Source: Pseudomonas brassicacearum
GTDB lineage: Bacteria > Pseudomonadota > Gammaproteobacteria > Pseudomonadales > Pseudomonadaceae
Direction of reading: 5' to 3'
Length of the DNA stretch: 64,000 nt
NCBI RefSeq assembly: GCF_009601685.2
Contig: NZ_CP045701.2
Location: forward strand, 3,348,001-3,412,000
Every line of letters begins with the position of its first letter. Positions within the stretch are counted from its first letter, which is position 1. Under the pieces are notes generated by a model that did not search any database, was not told the origin of the DNA, and saw only the letters and a program-made list of their open reading frames with translations. A program made the translations under genes and the position numbers. Shown here piece after piece: positions 25,888 through 35,048 of this stretch.

Positions 25888-26310
25888 TCAAGGCTTGATG
25901 TTCTTCAGCTCGTTGAGCAACGCAAGCAGCTGCTGCATTTTTTCCTCGCCGAACTGCTCTTCGATCCGTCGATAGTTGCTTTCCATGCCCTCACTCATGG
26001 ACACGAAGCACTGCTGGCCGCGCTCGGTCAACCCGACAAAGACCCGCCGCTGGTCCTGGCTGGACTTCTGCCGCCGCACCAAGCCGTCGCGCTCCAGGCG
26101 ACTGAGCACACCGGTCATGCTGGGCTTGAGGATGCACGCCTGGTGGGCGAGTTGATGGCTTTCCAGCTCCCCTTGCTGATGCAGGATGCGGATCACCCGC
26201 CATTGCTGTTCCGTGAGGTCATGCTGGTTCAGCGCCGGGCGGAAAAATGCCATGGCGGCTTCGCGGGCTTGCAACAGCGTCAGGGTCAATGAAGGTCTGG
26301 GGTTGGCCAT
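25888..26310 (-). CDS. hpaR: HpaR-like MarR-family regulator, copy 1
   Basis: A 140-residue winged-helix repressor of the homoprotocatechuate operon type: LTLLQAREAAMAFFRPALNQHDLTEQQWRVIRIL at the N terminus, recognition region ACILKPSMTGVLSRLERDGLV, wing QDQRRVFVGLTERG. HpaR represses the meta-pathway genes until 4-hydroxyphenylacetate or a homologue binds. It lies next to hpaA, and the catabolic genes follow divergently. A close paralogue is encoded 9.16 kb away at 35049-35471. No clear ribosome site precedes the ATG, and unlike the second copy there is no palindrome over its promoter. Confidence 0.9.
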   Translation of the reverse strand: MANPRPSLTLTLLQAREAAMAFFRPALNQHDLTEQQWRVIRILHQQGELESHQLAHQACILKPSMTGVLSRLERDGLVRRQKSSQDQRRVFVGLTERGQQCFVSMSEGMESNYRRIEEQFGEEKMQQLLALLNELKNIKP

Positions 26311-26436
26311 GTTCGAACTGTGTGGGATGGGCGAGTCGGCAGCTTAGTGGGGCCGCCAGGCTGCTGCAAGAAGCATGGCGGCGCTATGTCACTGTGGAAG
26401 GGAATTTGCTCCCACACAAATCCCTCTCGCCACCCT

Positions 26437-27342
26437 TCAGCGCAACCCCGATTGCCGCTGGCGATACTCCCCCGGCGTGAGCTGGGCGTAACGCTGGAAA
26501 AACCGACTGAAATACGCAGGGTCCTTGAACCCGAGCTGGTAGCAGATTTCATTGGCCGAGCTGCCGGTGAACAACAACAGTCGCTTGGCCTCCTGCATCA
26601 GCCGCTCCATGATCAGGCGCTTGGAAGGCAGGTCGGCGATGCGTCGGCACACGTCATTGAGGCGCGCCTCGGTCACGCCGATGCCTTCGGCGTAGCGCGA
26701 CAACGGCCAATGCTGCAAGTAATGGGCCTCGATCAACTCGTTGAAGCGGTGAAAGATCTTCAGGTCTTCATGCCGCGCCGGCCTGGCCTCAAGGGAGTTG
26801 GAACACAACCGTAGCAGGCTGATCATGATCAGCCGCGTCAATGCGTCCAGTGCTGCGCTACGCCCAGGGCGCCTGGCCGTCACCTCCTCGCTCAATTCCT
26901 CGAACAGGTATTCCAACCGCCGCACCTCTGCCGCCTGCCCAGGCCCCAATTGCGCCAGCGCAACGCAGGCTGCCGGCATTTGCACGCCCGCCGGCGCCAG
27001 GCTCGGGTCGGCGTCGATCAACTGCCACACCAATTGCTGGCGCACCGTCAGCACATGCCCGTCACTGTCGGCCTCGGTTACGAAGGAATGGGGAATGGTC
27101 GGCGGTGTGAGGAAGAACATCGGCCCGGACTCGACGTACTGCTGATCGTCCAGGTACACGCGCACGGTGCCGCTCTTGACGTAGTGCACCTGGAAGAACC
27201 GGTCGTGGCGGTGAACCGGCATGTTGCGGCCAAAAAAATCCGCCAGGTTGGCGAGTCGGTCGTAATGCACTTCGGCGTCGCTGTAGCGCTGGTCGTACAC
27301 CTGACCAATGTTGATGTTCGGGATCGGCTGACGGTCAGTCAT
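26437..27342 (-). CDS. hpaA: HpaA, AraC-family activator of 4-hydroxyphenylacetate catabolism
   Basis: A 301-residue regulator: N-terminal cupin (PVHRHDRFFQVHYVKSGTVRVYLDDQQY) that binds the inducer, and a C-terminal double helix-turn-helix (LSRYAEGIGVTEARLNDVCRR and SANEICYQLGFKDPAYFSRFFQR). HpaA activates hydroxylase genes in response to 4-hydroxyphenylacetate in enterobacteria. ATG 27342 is preferred to the adjacent in-frame GTG 27345. It is divergent from hpaG1, with an A+T-rich operator region between. Confidence 0.92.
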   Translation of the reverse strand: MTDRQPIPNINIGQVYDQRYSDAEVHYDRLANLADFFGRNMPVHRHDRFFQVHYVKSGTVRVYLDDQQYVESGPMFFLTPPTIPHSFVTEADSDGHVLTVRQQLVWQLIDADPSLAPAGVQMPAACVALAQLGPGQAAEVRRLEYLFEELSEEVTARRPGRSAALDALTRLIMISLLRLCSNSLEARPARHEDLKIFHRFNELIEAHYLQHWPLSRYAEGIGVTEARLNDVCRRIADLPSKRLIMERLMQEAKRLLLFTGSSANEICYQLGFKDPAYFSRFFQRYAQLTPGEYRQRQSGLR

Positions 27343-27447
27343 CACGCAGTACTCGTTTTCTTATTCTGGTTCAGGCGCCTGCCGCACCATCCTGCACCGA
27401 ATCCGGCAAGGCAACCAGTGCCCGCTCATTCTGTCACGCTTGACGAT

Positions 27448-27488
27448 AGTTAACATCTTAATTATAACTGTTAACACATTAACAATAA
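27448..27488 (+). promoter_or_regulatory. hpa operator/promoter region with AGTTAAC motifs and a Crc motif
   Basis: GTTAAC occurs at 27449-27454 and 27470-27475, exactly 21 bp (two helix turns) apart, in an A+T-rich segment. AGTTAAC is also the core of the palindrome over the second hpaR promoter, which supports HpaR binding here. AACAATAA at 27481-27488 on the coding strand is a Crc-type motif about 40 bp before the hpaG1 start. Confidence 0.55.
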
Positions 27489-27528
27489 CCGCAGAGCCCT
27501 CACCCCTCTGCATCGCCAGGAGACAAGC

Positions 27529-28206
27529 ATGAGCCGTGCCCTGCATGACGTCGCGACCGGCACCCTGTTCGGGGTCGCGCTGAACTACCAGGGGCTGCTG
27601 AAGCAGCGCCTCGCCGAGTTCGAGCAACCGCCCTACCAGAAGCCGCCGCTCAAGCCCGTGCTGTTCATCAAGACCCCCAATACCCGCAACCGGCACGGCG
27701 CCGATGTGGTTCACCCAGGTCGCGGCGAAACACTGCAACCAGGGCCGGCGCTTGGCGTGGTCATGGGCAAGTCGGCCAGTCGCGTCAGCGCCGCCGAAGC
27801 CCTGGACTACGTGGCCGGCTACACCATCGTCAATGAATTCAGCCTCCCGGAAGACAGCTATTACCGCCCCGCCGTCAAGGCCAAGTGCCGGGACGGCTTC
27901 TGCGCCGTCGGCCCGGAACTGGTGCCCACCACTCAGGTGGCCGACCCCCACAGCCTGACGATCACGCTGTACGTCAACGGCGAGGTCCGCCAGCAGAACA
28001 GCACGGCCAACTTCGTTCGCAACATTCCCCAACTGATTGCCGAGATCAGCGAGTTCATGACCCTGCATGCTGGCGACGTGCTGATCACCGGCACGCCTGA
28101 AGGCCGGGTCGACGTACTGCCCGGCGATCGGGTCGAAGTGGACATCAGCGGCCTGGGCCGTCTGGTCAATGCCGTCGTGGCCGACGAAACAGGAGCAGGT
28201 TCATGA
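27529..28206 (+). CDS. hpaG1: HpaG1, N-terminal-type subunit of homoprotocatechuate isomerase/decarboxylase
   Basis: A 225-residue FAH-superfamily protein equivalent to the N-terminal half of enterobacterial HpaG. It works with HpaG2 on 5-oxopent-3-ene-1,2,5-tricarboxylate and 2-hydroxyhepta-2,4-diene-1,7-dioate (decarboxylation and isomerisation). Marks: FGVALNYQG, PVLFIKTPNT, SLPEDSYYRPAVKAKCRDGFC, and VLITGTPEGRVDV. The acidic metal ligands of the family are less complete than in HpaG2. AGGAG precedes ATG. First gene of the hpaG1G2EDFXHI operon; overlaps hpaG2 by 4 nt. Confidence 0.94.
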   Translation: MSRALHDVATGTLFGVALNYQGLLKQRLAEFEQPPYQKPPLKPVLFIKTPNTRNRHGADVVHPGRGETLQPGPALGVVMGKSASRVSAAEALDYVAGYTIVNEFSLPEDSYYRPAVKAKCRDGFCAVGPELVPTTQVADPHSLTITLYVNGEVRQQNSTANFVRNIPQLIAEISEFMTLHAGDVLITGTPEGRVDVLPGDRVEVDISGLGRLVNAVVADETGAGS

Positions 28207-28973
28207 AACACGCGCGCATTCGTTTTGAAGGACAGGATCACGCCGTCACCGTTGAAGCTCACAACGCCGTACGCCTGGCTGACGGTCGCTTGCTGGCCGA
28301 GGACCAGGTCCAGTGGCTGCCACCGGCCAGCGGCAGCATGTTCGCCCTGGGCCTGAACTATGCCGATCACGCCGCCGAACTGGCGTTCAAGCCACCAACC
28401 GAACCCCTGGCCTTCATCAAATCCCCTGGGACCTACACCGGCCACCATCAGGTGACCTGGCGCCCTGACAACGTCGCCTACATGCATTACGAGTGCGAGC
28501 TCGTGGCGGTCATCGGCAAAGCGGCGCGCAACGTCAAGCGCGAGGACGCGCTGCAATACCTGGCCGGCTACACCGTGTGCAACGACTACGCGATCCGCGA
28601 TTACCTGGAAAACTACTACCGACCCAACCTGCGGGTGAAGAACCGTGACGCGACGACGCCCGTCGGCCCATGGATCGTCGATGTGGCCGATGTGCCGGAC
28701 CCGAGCAACCTGACGCTGCGCACCTGGATCAATGGCGAACTGCGCCAGGAAGGCTCGACCCGCGACATGATTTTCGACATCCCGTACCTGATCGAATACC
28801 TGTCCAGCTTCATGACCTTGCAACCCGGCGACATGATCGCCACCGGCACGCCGGAAGGCCTGGCGGACGTGGTGCCCGGCGATGAAGTGATCGTGGAAGT
28901 GGAAGGCGTCGGCCGTCTGGTCAATCGAATTGTCAGCGAAGCCGAGTTCTTCGCATCCCGTAAAGAGGCGTGA
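28203..28973 (+). CDS. hpaG2: HpaG2, C-terminal-type subunit of homoprotocatechuate isomerase/decarboxylase
   Basis: A 256-residue FAH-fold protein matching the C-terminal half of HpaG: FALGLNYADHAAEL, HYECELVAVIGK (metal-binding Glu residues), VCNDYAIRDYLENYYRPNLRVKNRD, and MIATGTPEGLADVVPGDEVIVEVEGVG. Metal-dependent decarboxylase/isomerase of the meta pathway. It overlaps hpaG1 by 4 nt, and hpaE starts 5 bp after its stop codon. The separate G1 and G2 genes contrast with the fused enterobacterial gene. Confidence 0.95.
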   Translation: MKHARIRFEGQDHAVTVEAHNAVRLADGRLLAEDQVQWLPPASGSMFALGLNYADHAAELAFKPPTEPLAFIKSPGTYTGHHQVTWRPDNVAYMHYECELVAVIGKAARNVKREDALQYLAGYTVCNDYAIRDYLENYYRPNLRVKNRDATTPVGPWIVDVADVPDPSNLTLRTWINGELRQEGSTRDMIFDIPYLIEYLSSFMTLQPGDMIATGTPEGLADVVPGDEVIVEVEGVGRLVNRIVSEAEFFASRKEA

Positions 28974-28978
28974 GCAAC

Positions 28979-30439
28979 ATGATCAAACACTGGATCAACG
29001 GCCGTGAGGTCGAAAGCAAAGACGTGTTCGTCAACTACAACCCGGCAACCGGCGAAGCCATTGGCGAAGTCGCCAGCGGCGGTGCCGAGGAAGTCGCCCA
29101 AGCGGTCGCCGCGGCCAAGGAAGCGTTTCCGAAATGGGCCAACACCCCGGCCAAGGAACGCGCCCGGCTGATGCGCAAGCTCGGTGAACTGATCGAGCAG
29201 AACGTGCCGAAACTGGCCGAACTGGAAACCCTCGACACGGGCTTGCCGATTCACCAGACCAAGAACGTGCTGATCCCGCGTGCCTCGCACAACTTCGATT
29301 TCTTTGCCGAAGTCTGCACGCGGATGGACGGTCACACCTATCCGGTCGATGATCAGATGCTCAACTACACCCTGTACCAACCGGTGGGTGTCTGCGCGCT
29401 GGTATCGCCCTGGAACGTCCCGTTCATGACCGCGACCTGGAAGACCGCGCCGTGCCTGGCGCTGGGCAACACGGCCGTGCTGAAGATGTCCGAGCTGTCG
29501 CCGTTGACCGCCAACGAGCTGGGTCGCCTGGCGGTCGAGGCTGGCCTGCCCAATGGCGTGTTGAACGTGATCCAGGGTTACGGCGCCACCGCCGGCGATG
29601 CGCTGGTGCGCCACCCGGATGTGCGGGCGATCTCCTTCACTGGCGGCACCGCCACCGGCAAGAAAATCATGCAGACCGCCGGGTTGAAAAAGTACTCGAT
29701 GGAACTGGGCGGCAAGTCGCCGGTGCTGATTTTCGAAGACGCCGACCTCGAACGCGCCCTCGACGCCGCGCTGTTCACGATTTTTTCCCTCAATGGCGAG
29801 CGCTGCACCGCCGGCAGCCGGATCTTCATCCAGGAAAGCGTCTACCCGCAGTTCGTGGCCGAGTTCGCCGCCCGCGCCAAACGCCTGATCGTCGGTGATC
29901 CGCAGGACCCGAAAACCCAGGTCGGCTCGATGATCACCCAGGCTCACTACGACAAGGTCACCGGCTACATCAAGATCGGCCTCGATGAAGGCGCCACCCT
30001 CCTGGCCGGCGGCCTGGAGCGTCCGGCGAATTTGCCGGCGCACTTGAGCCGCGGCCAGTTCATCCAGCCAACGGTATTTGCTGACGTGAACAACAACATG
30101 CGCATCGCCCAGGAAGAAATCTTCGGCCCGGTGGTGTGCCTGATCCCGTTCAAGGACGAGGCCCAAGCCCTGCAATTGGCCAACGACACCGAATACGGCC
30201 TGGCCTCGTACATCTGGACCCAGGACATCGGCAAGGCCCATCGCCTGGCCCATGGCATCGAGGCCGGCATGGTGTTCATCAACAGCCAGAACGTGCGCGA
30301 CCTGCGCCAGCCTTTCGGCGGCGTGAAGGGTTCCGGAACCGGCCGCGAAGGCGGACAGTACAGCTTTGAAGTGTTTGCCGAGATCAAGAACGTTTGCATC
30401 TCCATGGGCAGCCATCACATACCGCGGTGGGGTGCATGA
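28979..30439 (+). CDS. hpaE: HpaE, 5-carboxymethyl-2-hydroxymuconate semialdehyde dehydrogenase
   Basis: NAD-dependent aldehyde dehydrogenase (486 residues) that oxidises the ring-cleavage product of homoprotocatechuate. Marks: SPWNVPFMTATWKTAPCLALGN, GGTATGKKIM for cofactor, catalytic Glu in MELGGKSP and Cys in NGERCTAGSR, and the C-terminal FGGVKGSGTGREGG. ATG 28979 is preferred because GTG 28970 lies too close to the GAGG site. Position after hpaG2 and before hpaD fixes the family member. Confidence 0.95.
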   Translation: MIKHWINGREVESKDVFVNYNPATGEAIGEVASGGAEEVAQAVAAAKEAFPKWANTPAKERARLMRKLGELIEQNVPKLAELETLDTGLPIHQTKNVLIPRASHNFDFFAEVCTRMDGHTYPVDDQMLNYTLYQPVGVCALVSPWNVPFMTATWKTAPCLALGNTAVLKMSELSPLTANELGRLAVEAGLPNGVLNVIQGYGATAGDALVRHPDVRAISFTGGTATGKKIMQTAGLKKYSMELGGKSPVLIFEDADLERALDAALFTIFSLNGERCTAGSRIFIQESVYPQFVAEFAARAKRLIVGDPQDPKTQVGSMITQAHYDKVTGYIKIGLDEGATLLAGGLERPANLPAHLSRGQFIQPTVFADVNNNMRIAQEEIFGPVVCLIPFKDEAQALQLANDTEYGLASYIWTQDIGKAHRLAHGIEAGMVFINSQNVRDLRQPFGGVKGSGTGREGGQYSFEVFAEIKNVCISMGSHHIPRWGA

Positions 30440-30464
30440 TCACAGACAAATCTGGTGATTAACC

Positions 30465-30518
30465 TTGTGGCGAGGGGATTTATCCCCGCTCCTGTGGGAG
30501 CAAGCTTTGCTCCCACAA
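30465..30518. repeat. Two tandem hairpins between hpaE and hpaD (REP-related)
   Basis: CGAGGGGATTTATCCCCG followed by TGTGGGAGCAAGCTTTGCTCCCACA-type hairpin (30493-30517). They sit inside the operon, so they may attenuate transcription or protect the upstream mRNA. The second hairpin carries the REP core. Confidence 0.8.
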
Positions 30519-30527
30519 CCAAGATTC

Positions 30528-30538
30528 AACAAGAACAA
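30528..30538 (+). promoter_or_regulatory. Crc/Hfq-type catabolite motif before hpaD
   Basis: AACAAGAACAA contains two overlapping AANAANAA matches, about 20-30 bp before the hpaD ATG and next to the AGGAGA ribosome site. Confidence 0.6.
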
Positions 30539-30556
30539 TTTTTCAGGAGAATCATC

Positions 30557-31414
30557 ATGGGCGAAGTCGTCCTGGCTGCGAAAATCTGCCACGTTCCCTC
30601 GATGTACCTGTCGGAGCTGCCCGGCAAGCACCACGGTTGCCGTGCCGCCGCGATTGCCGGCCACAAGGAAATCGGTCGCCGCGCCCGTGAACTGGGGGCC
30701 GATACCGCCGTGGTGTTCGACGTGCACTGGCTGGTCAACAGCGCCTATCACGTCAACAGCGGCGCGCACTTCAAGGGCATCTACACCAGCAACGAGCTGC
30801 CGCACTTCATCAAGAACATGGAGTACGAGTACTCAGGCGCCCCGGAACTGGGTGAACTGATCGCCGCCGAGGCCAATGCCGCCGATGTGCGCACCCTGGC
30901 CCACAACATCCCGAGCCTTGAGCTGGAATACGGCACGCTGGTGCCCATGCGCTACATGCACATGGACGTTGCCCAGGAACAGAAATTCAACGTCGTGTCG
31001 ATTGCCGCCTGGTGCGCCTGGCACCGCCTGCAAGACAGCTTCACCTTCGGTGCCGCCGTGCGCCGGGCCATCGAAAAAAGCGACCGCAAGGTGCTGGTGC
31101 TCGCGTCCGGCTCGCTGTCGCACCGTTTCTCCGATGATCGCAACGCTGAAGCCAACATCCACAACTGGACGCGGGAGTTCGACAAGCAGGTCGACCTGCA
31201 CGTCGTCGAAATGTGGCGCCAAGGCCGCTGGAAAGAGTTCTGCGCCATGCTCCCGGACTACGCCGAACACTGCTTCGGCGAAGGCAAGATGCATGACACA
31301 GCGATGCTGCTGGGGTTGCTCGGCGGGCCGGACTACGACAAGCCTGCCGAAATCATCACCGAGCCTTTCGGCAGCTCCGGCACTGGACAGATCAACGCTG
31401 TCTTCCCTGTTTGA
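30557..31414 (+). CDS. hpaD: HpaD, 3,4-dihydroxyphenylacetate (homoprotocatechuate) 2,3-dioxygenase
   Basis: Extradiol ring-cleavage enzyme of the LigB (type III) superfamily, 285 residues; iron-dependent cleavage of homoprotocatechuate to 5-carboxymethyl-2-hydroxymuconate semialdehyde. Visible marks: KICHVPSMYLSELPGKHHGC with the metal-ligand histidines near the N terminus, VVFDVHWLVNSAYHVNSG, LASGSLSHRFSDDRNAE and the C-terminal EPFGSSGTGQINAVFPV. ATG 30557 follows AGGAGA. It is preceded by 117 bp holding two hairpins and a Crc motif. Confidence 0.95.
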   Translation: MGEVVLAAKICHVPSMYLSELPGKHHGCRAAAIAGHKEIGRRARELGADTAVVFDVHWLVNSAYHVNSGAHFKGIYTSNELPHFIKNMEYEYSGAPELGELIAAEANAADVRTLAHNIPSLELEYGTLVPMRYMHMDVAQEQKFNVVSIAAWCAWHRLQDSFTFGAAVRRAIEKSDRKVLVLASGSLSHRFSDDRNAEANIHNWTREFDKQVDLHVVEMWRQGRWKEFCAMLPDYAEHCFGEGKMHDTAMLLGLLGGPDYDKPAEIITEPFGSSGTGQINAVFPV

Positions 31415-31459
31415 CACTGCGGCCGTACGGCATCCCCGTGCGGCCTGAAGGAGCCGTTC

Positions 31460-31852
31460 ATGCCCCATTTCATTGCCGAATACACCGACAACATCGAACA
31501 ACAAGCCGACCTGCCCGGCCTGTTTGAAAAGGTCCACGCCTTGCTGGGCGACAGCGGCGTGTTCCCCCTGGGTGGCATCCGCAGCCGCGGCGTGCGCCTG
31601 GACACCTGGCGCATGGCCGACGGCAAGCACGATTACGCCTTCGTGCACATGACCTTGAAAGTCGGCCATGGTCGTGACCTGGCCACCCGCCAGAAAGTTG
31701 CGGAAAAACTCTTCGAGGTGATCACCGCGCACTTCGCCGAGCTCCAGGCCCAACGCCTGCTGGCCCTGTCGTTCGAGATGACCGAGCTGCACGAACAGCT
31801 CAACTTCAAGGCCAACAACGTGCATGCCTTCCTCAAGGCCCAGGCCACTTAA
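31460..31852 (+). CDS. hpaF: HpaF, 5-carboxymethyl-2-hydroxymuconate delta-isomerase
   Basis: A 130-residue member of the tautomerase superfamily. Pro2 becomes the N-terminal catalytic base after removal of Met (MPHFIAEYTDNI), as in CHMI. It shifts the double bond of 5-carboxymethyl-2-hydroxymuconate before decarboxylation by HpaG. AAGGAG precedes ATG. It lies 45 bp after hpaD. Confidence 0.94.
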   Translation: MPHFIAEYTDNIEQQADLPGLFEKVHALLGDSGVFPLGGIRSRGVRLDTWRMADGKHDYAFVHMTLKVGHGRDLATRQKVAEKLFEVITAHFAELQAQRLLALSFEMTELHEQLNFKANNVHAFLKAQAT

Positions 31853-31904
31853 ACCCGTCTGCCCCGCACTCCCCATCGGCCCCTCTGACAAAAAGTACAA
31901 GATC

Positions 31905-33209
31905 ATGAGCACAGCCAATACCGCCGACACTGCCGGCACCGTCGCGCACGACCGCACCCATGCCACCATCACCTGGCGGCTGATGCCGCTGCTGCTGGTC
32001 TGTTACCTCTTTGCCCACCTGGACCGCATCAACATCGGCTTCGCCAAGATGCAGATGAGCGCCGACCTGCAGTTCAGCGACACGGTCTACGGCTTCGGCG
32101 CCGGGCTGTTCTTCATCGCCTATGCGCTGTTCGGGGTGCCCAGCAACATGGCCCTGGACCGGGTCGGTCCGCGGCGCTGGATCGCCACGCTGATGGTGGT
32201 CTGGGGCGCCTTGTCCACCGGTATGTTCCTCATCGACAGCGCCGCCGGTTTCTACGTATTGCGCTTTCTGCTGGGCGTGGCCGAGGCCGGTTTCTTTCCT
32301 GGCATCCTGGTCTTTCTCAACCGCTGGTATCCGGCCCGGCGCCGGGCCCAGGTGACCGCGTTGTTTGCCATCGCCGTGCCCATGGCCGGGGTGATTGGCG
32401 GGCCGTTGTCCGGCGGCATTCTCGAGCATTTCCATGATCTTGGTGGCCTGCGCGGCTGGCAATGGATGTTCGTCATCGAAGGGCTGCCGGTGATCCTGCT
32501 CGGCCTTGTCGTGCTCAAGTGCCTGCCGGACAATTTCGAGACGGTCAAGTGGCTCACACCGCAAGCCAAACAGCAGCTGCGCGAACAATTGAGCCTTGAA
32601 GAACAGCGCAAATCCATCACCTCGTTTTCGGCGATCCTCAACAATCGGCAGGTGTGGTTGTTGGTGGCGGTGTACTTCGCCGTGATGCTGGCGGTGAACA
32701 CCCTGGCCTTCTGGATGCCCACCCTGATCCACGGCGCCGGCATCGGCAGCGACGGCAAGGTCGGGCTGCTCAGCGCGGTGCCCTACCTGGCCGGCTGTTT
32801 TTTCATGATCGGCTGCGGGCGTTCCTCCGACCGCCATCGCGAACGTCGCTGGCACCTGTGCGTGCCACTGTTGATGGCGGCGCTGGGCATTGCGGTCACC
32901 GGGCTCTCACCCGGCAATCCGACCCTGGTACTGAGCGGCCTGATTGTCGCCGGCATGGGCGCCAGTGCGGCGTTGCCGATGTTCTGGCAACTGCCGCCAG
33001 CCTTCCTGTCCAACGGCACCCAGGCCGCCGGTATCGCACTGATCAGCTCCTTCGGCAGCATCGCCTCATTCTTCGCGCCCTACCTGATCGGCTGGATGCG
33101 CGACACCACCCAGAGCGCCAGCCTCGCCTTGTATGTGCTGGCCCTGCTCATCGCCCTTGGCGGCTTGCTGGTGCTGCGCACCCGGGCCGCCATCGTCAAC
33201 CCTCAATAA
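31905..33209 (+). CDS. hpaX: HpaX, MFS permease for 4-hydroxyphenylacetate
   Basis: A 434-residue major-facilitator protein of the anion:cation symporter (ACS) family. Marks: LDRINIGFAKMQM at the end of helix 1, the loop 2-3 motif ALDRVGPRRW, and RFLLGVAEAGFFPGILVFLNRWYPARRRAQ on helices 4-5. Twelve helices are apparent. Placement between hpaF and hpaH indicates uptake of 4-hydroxyphenylacetate or its 3-hydroxylated form. ATG 31905 begins a short hydrophilic tail with no strong ribosome site; 52 bp separate it from hpaF. Confidence 0.92.
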   Translation: MSTANTADTAGTVAHDRTHATITWRLMPLLLVCYLFAHLDRINIGFAKMQMSADLQFSDTVYGFGAGLFFIAYALFGVPSNMALDRVGPRRWIATLMVVWGALSTGMFLIDSAAGFYVLRFLLGVAEAGFFPGILVFLNRWYPARRRAQVTALFAIAVPMAGVIGGPLSGGILEHFHDLGGLRGWQWMFVIEGLPVILLGLVVLKCLPDNFETVKWLTPQAKQQLREQLSLEEQRKSITSFSAILNNRQVWLLVAVYFAVMLAVNTLAFWMPTLIHGAGIGSDGKVGLLSAVPYLAGCFFMIGCGRSSDRHRERRWHLCVPLLMAALGIAVTGLSPGNPTLVLSGLIVAGMGASAALPMFWQLPPAFLSNGTQAAGIALISSFGSIASFFAPYLIGWMRDTTQSASLALYVLALLIALGGLLVLRTRAAIVNPQ

Positions 33210-33221
33210 GAGACCCTTGCC

Positions 33222-34025
33222 ATGCTTGACCAGAACTTCATCCAGCAAGCCGCCACCCGCCTCGACCAGGCCGAACGCTCCCGCGAGCAGGTGCGGCAGT
33301 TTTCCCTCGACCACCCGGACATCACCATTGAGGATGCCTACGCCATCCAGCGCGCCTGGGTCGCGCAGAAAATCAAGGACGGCCGCAAGCTGGTCGGCCA
33401 CAAGATCGGCCTGACCTCCCGGGCCATGCAGGTGTCGTCGAACATCACCGAGCCGGACTTCGGTGCGCTGCTGGATGACATGTTCTTTGACGAAGGCACC
33501 GACATCCCGTTCGAGCGTTTCATCGTGCCACGGGTGGAAGTGGAACTGGCGTTCATACTCGGCAAGCCGTTGAAGGGTCCGAACGTGACGGTGTTCGACG
33601 TGCTCGACGCCACCGATTGGGTGATCCCGGCGCTGGAAATCATCGATGCGCGCATCCAGCAGGTCGACCCGCAGACCAAGGCGACCCGCAAGGTGTTCGA
33701 CACCATCTCCGACAACGCCGCCAATGCCGGCGTGGTCATGGGCGGTCGCGCCGTACGTCCGACCGAGATCGACCTGCGCAAGGTGCCGGCGGTGCTCTAC
33801 CGCAACGGCGTGATCGAAGAGTCCGGCGTCTCGGCGGCGGTGCTCAATCACCCGGCCAAAGGCGTGGCCTGGCTGGCGAACAAACTGGCGGCTTATGACG
33901 TCACCCTGCAACCGGGACAGATCATCCTCGGCGGCTCCTTCACCCGCCCCGTGGCAGCCAACCCCGGCGACACCTTTCATGTCGACTACGACATGCTCGG
34001 TTCCATCGCCTGCCGTTTCGTCTGA
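33222..34025 (+). CDS. hpaH: HpaH, 2-oxo-hept-4-ene-1,7-dioate hydratase
   Basis: A 267-residue magnesium-dependent hydratase of the MhpD/FAH-related family. Marks: [27 protein letters not shown] with acidic metal ligands, [27 protein letters not shown] and the C-terminal [16 protein letters not shown]. It adds water to the decarboxylated intermediate to give 4-hydroxy-2-oxoheptane-1,7-dioate for HpaI. It starts 12 bp after hpaX and ends 14 bp before hpaI. Confidence 0.95.
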   Translation: MLDQNFIQQAATRLDQAERSREQVRQFSLDHPDITIEDAYAIQRAWVAQKIKDGRKLVGHKIGLTSRAMQVSSNITEPDFGALLDDMFFDEGTDIPFERFIVPRVEVELAFILGKPLKGPNVTVFDVLDATDWVIPALEIIDARIQQVDPQTKATRKVFDTISDNAANAGVVMGGRAVRPTEIDLRKVPAVLYRNGVIEESGVSAAVLNHPAKGVAWLANKLAAYDVTLQPGQIILGGSFTRPVAANPGDTFHVDYDMLGSIACRFV

Positions 34026-34039
34026 TCGGAGACCGTTTC

Positions 34040-34837
34040 ATGGACATGCCCATCAATACCTTCAAGCAACGCCTGCGCAGCGGCGAGGCGCAGATCGGCC
34101 TGTGGCTGGGGTTGGCCGATGCCTACTGTGCGGAACTGGCGGCCAACGCCGGCTTCGACTGGCTGCTGATCGACGGTGAACACGCGCCCAACGACTTGCG
34201 CACCCTGCTCGGCCAGCTCCAGGCCGTGGCGCCCTACCCCAGCCAGCCGGTGATACGCCCGGTGATCGGTGACACTGCGCTGATCAAGCAAGTGCTCGAT
34301 ATCGGCGTGCAGACCCTGCTGGTGCCGATGGTGGAAAGCGCCGACCAGGCGCGCGAACTGGTGCGCGCCATGCACTACCCGCCCCATGGTGTACGCGGCG
34401 TCGGCAGCGCACTGGCCCGGGCGTCACGCTGGAACAGCATCCCCGGTTACCTCGACAAGGCCGATGAACAGATGTGCCTGTTGGTCCAGATCGAGAGCTG
34501 CGAAGGCCTGGCCAACCTGGATGCCATTGCGGCCGTGGAAGGTGTGGATGGGGTCTTTATCGGCCCGGCGGACCTGAGCGCGTCCATGGGGTTTCGTGGC
34601 AACCCCGGTCACCCGGATGTGCAAGCAGCCATCGAAGACGCCATCGCCCGCATCCGCCAGGCCGGCAAGGCGGCCGGGATTCTCAGCGCGGATGAAAAAC
34701 TGGCCCGGCGCTATATCGAACTCGGCGCGGCGTTTGTCGCGGTGGGCGTGGATACCACGGTGTTGATGCGGGGCTTGCAGACACTCGCGGCGGCGTTCAA
34801 AGACACGCCAAAACCTGCGGCTGGCGGCGTGTACTGA
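34040..34837 (+). CDS. hpaI: HpaI, 4-hydroxy-2-oxoheptane-1,7-dioate aldolase
   Basis: Class II pyruvate aldolase of 265 residues that ends the pathway with pyruvate plus succinic semialdehyde. Marks: [11 protein letters not shown], the arginine-bearing RPVIGD segment, [13 protein letters not shown] with metal Glu, and [13 protein letters not shown] with metal Asp. GGAG precedes ATG 34040. Last gene of the operon. No succinic semialdehyde dehydrogenase gene is in the cluster, so that step must be served from elsewhere or by a dehydrogenase of broader range. Confidence 0.96.
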   Translation: MDMPINTFKQRLRSGEAQIGLWLGLADAYCAELAANAGFDWLLIDGEHAPNDLRTLLGQLQAVAPYPSQPVIRPVIGDTALIKQVLDIGVQTLLVPMVESADQARELVRAMHYPPHGVRGVGSALARASRWNSIPGYLDKADEQMCLLVQIESCEGLANLDAIAAVEGVDGVFIGPADLSASMGFRGNPGHPDVQAAIEDAIARIRQAGKAAGILSADEKLARRYIELGAAFVAVGVDTTVLMRGLQTLAAAFKDTPKPAAGGVY

Positions 34838-34858
34838 TAGCAACACAACCTCAGTGCC

Positions 34859-35020
34859 GAGGGAGCTTGCTCCCGCTGGTCTCTATAGGAGCTGGCGAAG
34901 CCTGCGATCTTTTGATCTTGATCTTGCACTTGGGATTCAAGCGTCTTTGGAAAGATCGCAGCCTCGCTCCGCTCGACAGCTCCTACACAGCTACAGGCCC
35001 AGCGGGAGCAAGCTCCCTCG
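34859..35020. repeat. Long intergenic palindrome, copy 2, with nested outer arms
   Basis: Inner element 34886-34985 matches copy 1 base for base over most of its arms. Outer arms GAGGGAGCTTGCTCCCGCTG and the inverse CAGCGGGAGCAAGCTCCCTC add a second palindrome around it. Like copy 1 it lies directly past an hpaR stop codon. Confidence 0.85.
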
Positions 35021-35048
35021 CCACAAAAGCCGATCTCGCTTGGAGGTC

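Noticed and set aside
28616..30418. Open frame of 600 codons opposite hpaE
   Set aside because: Antisense shadow of a strongly conserved aldehyde dehydrogenase gene.
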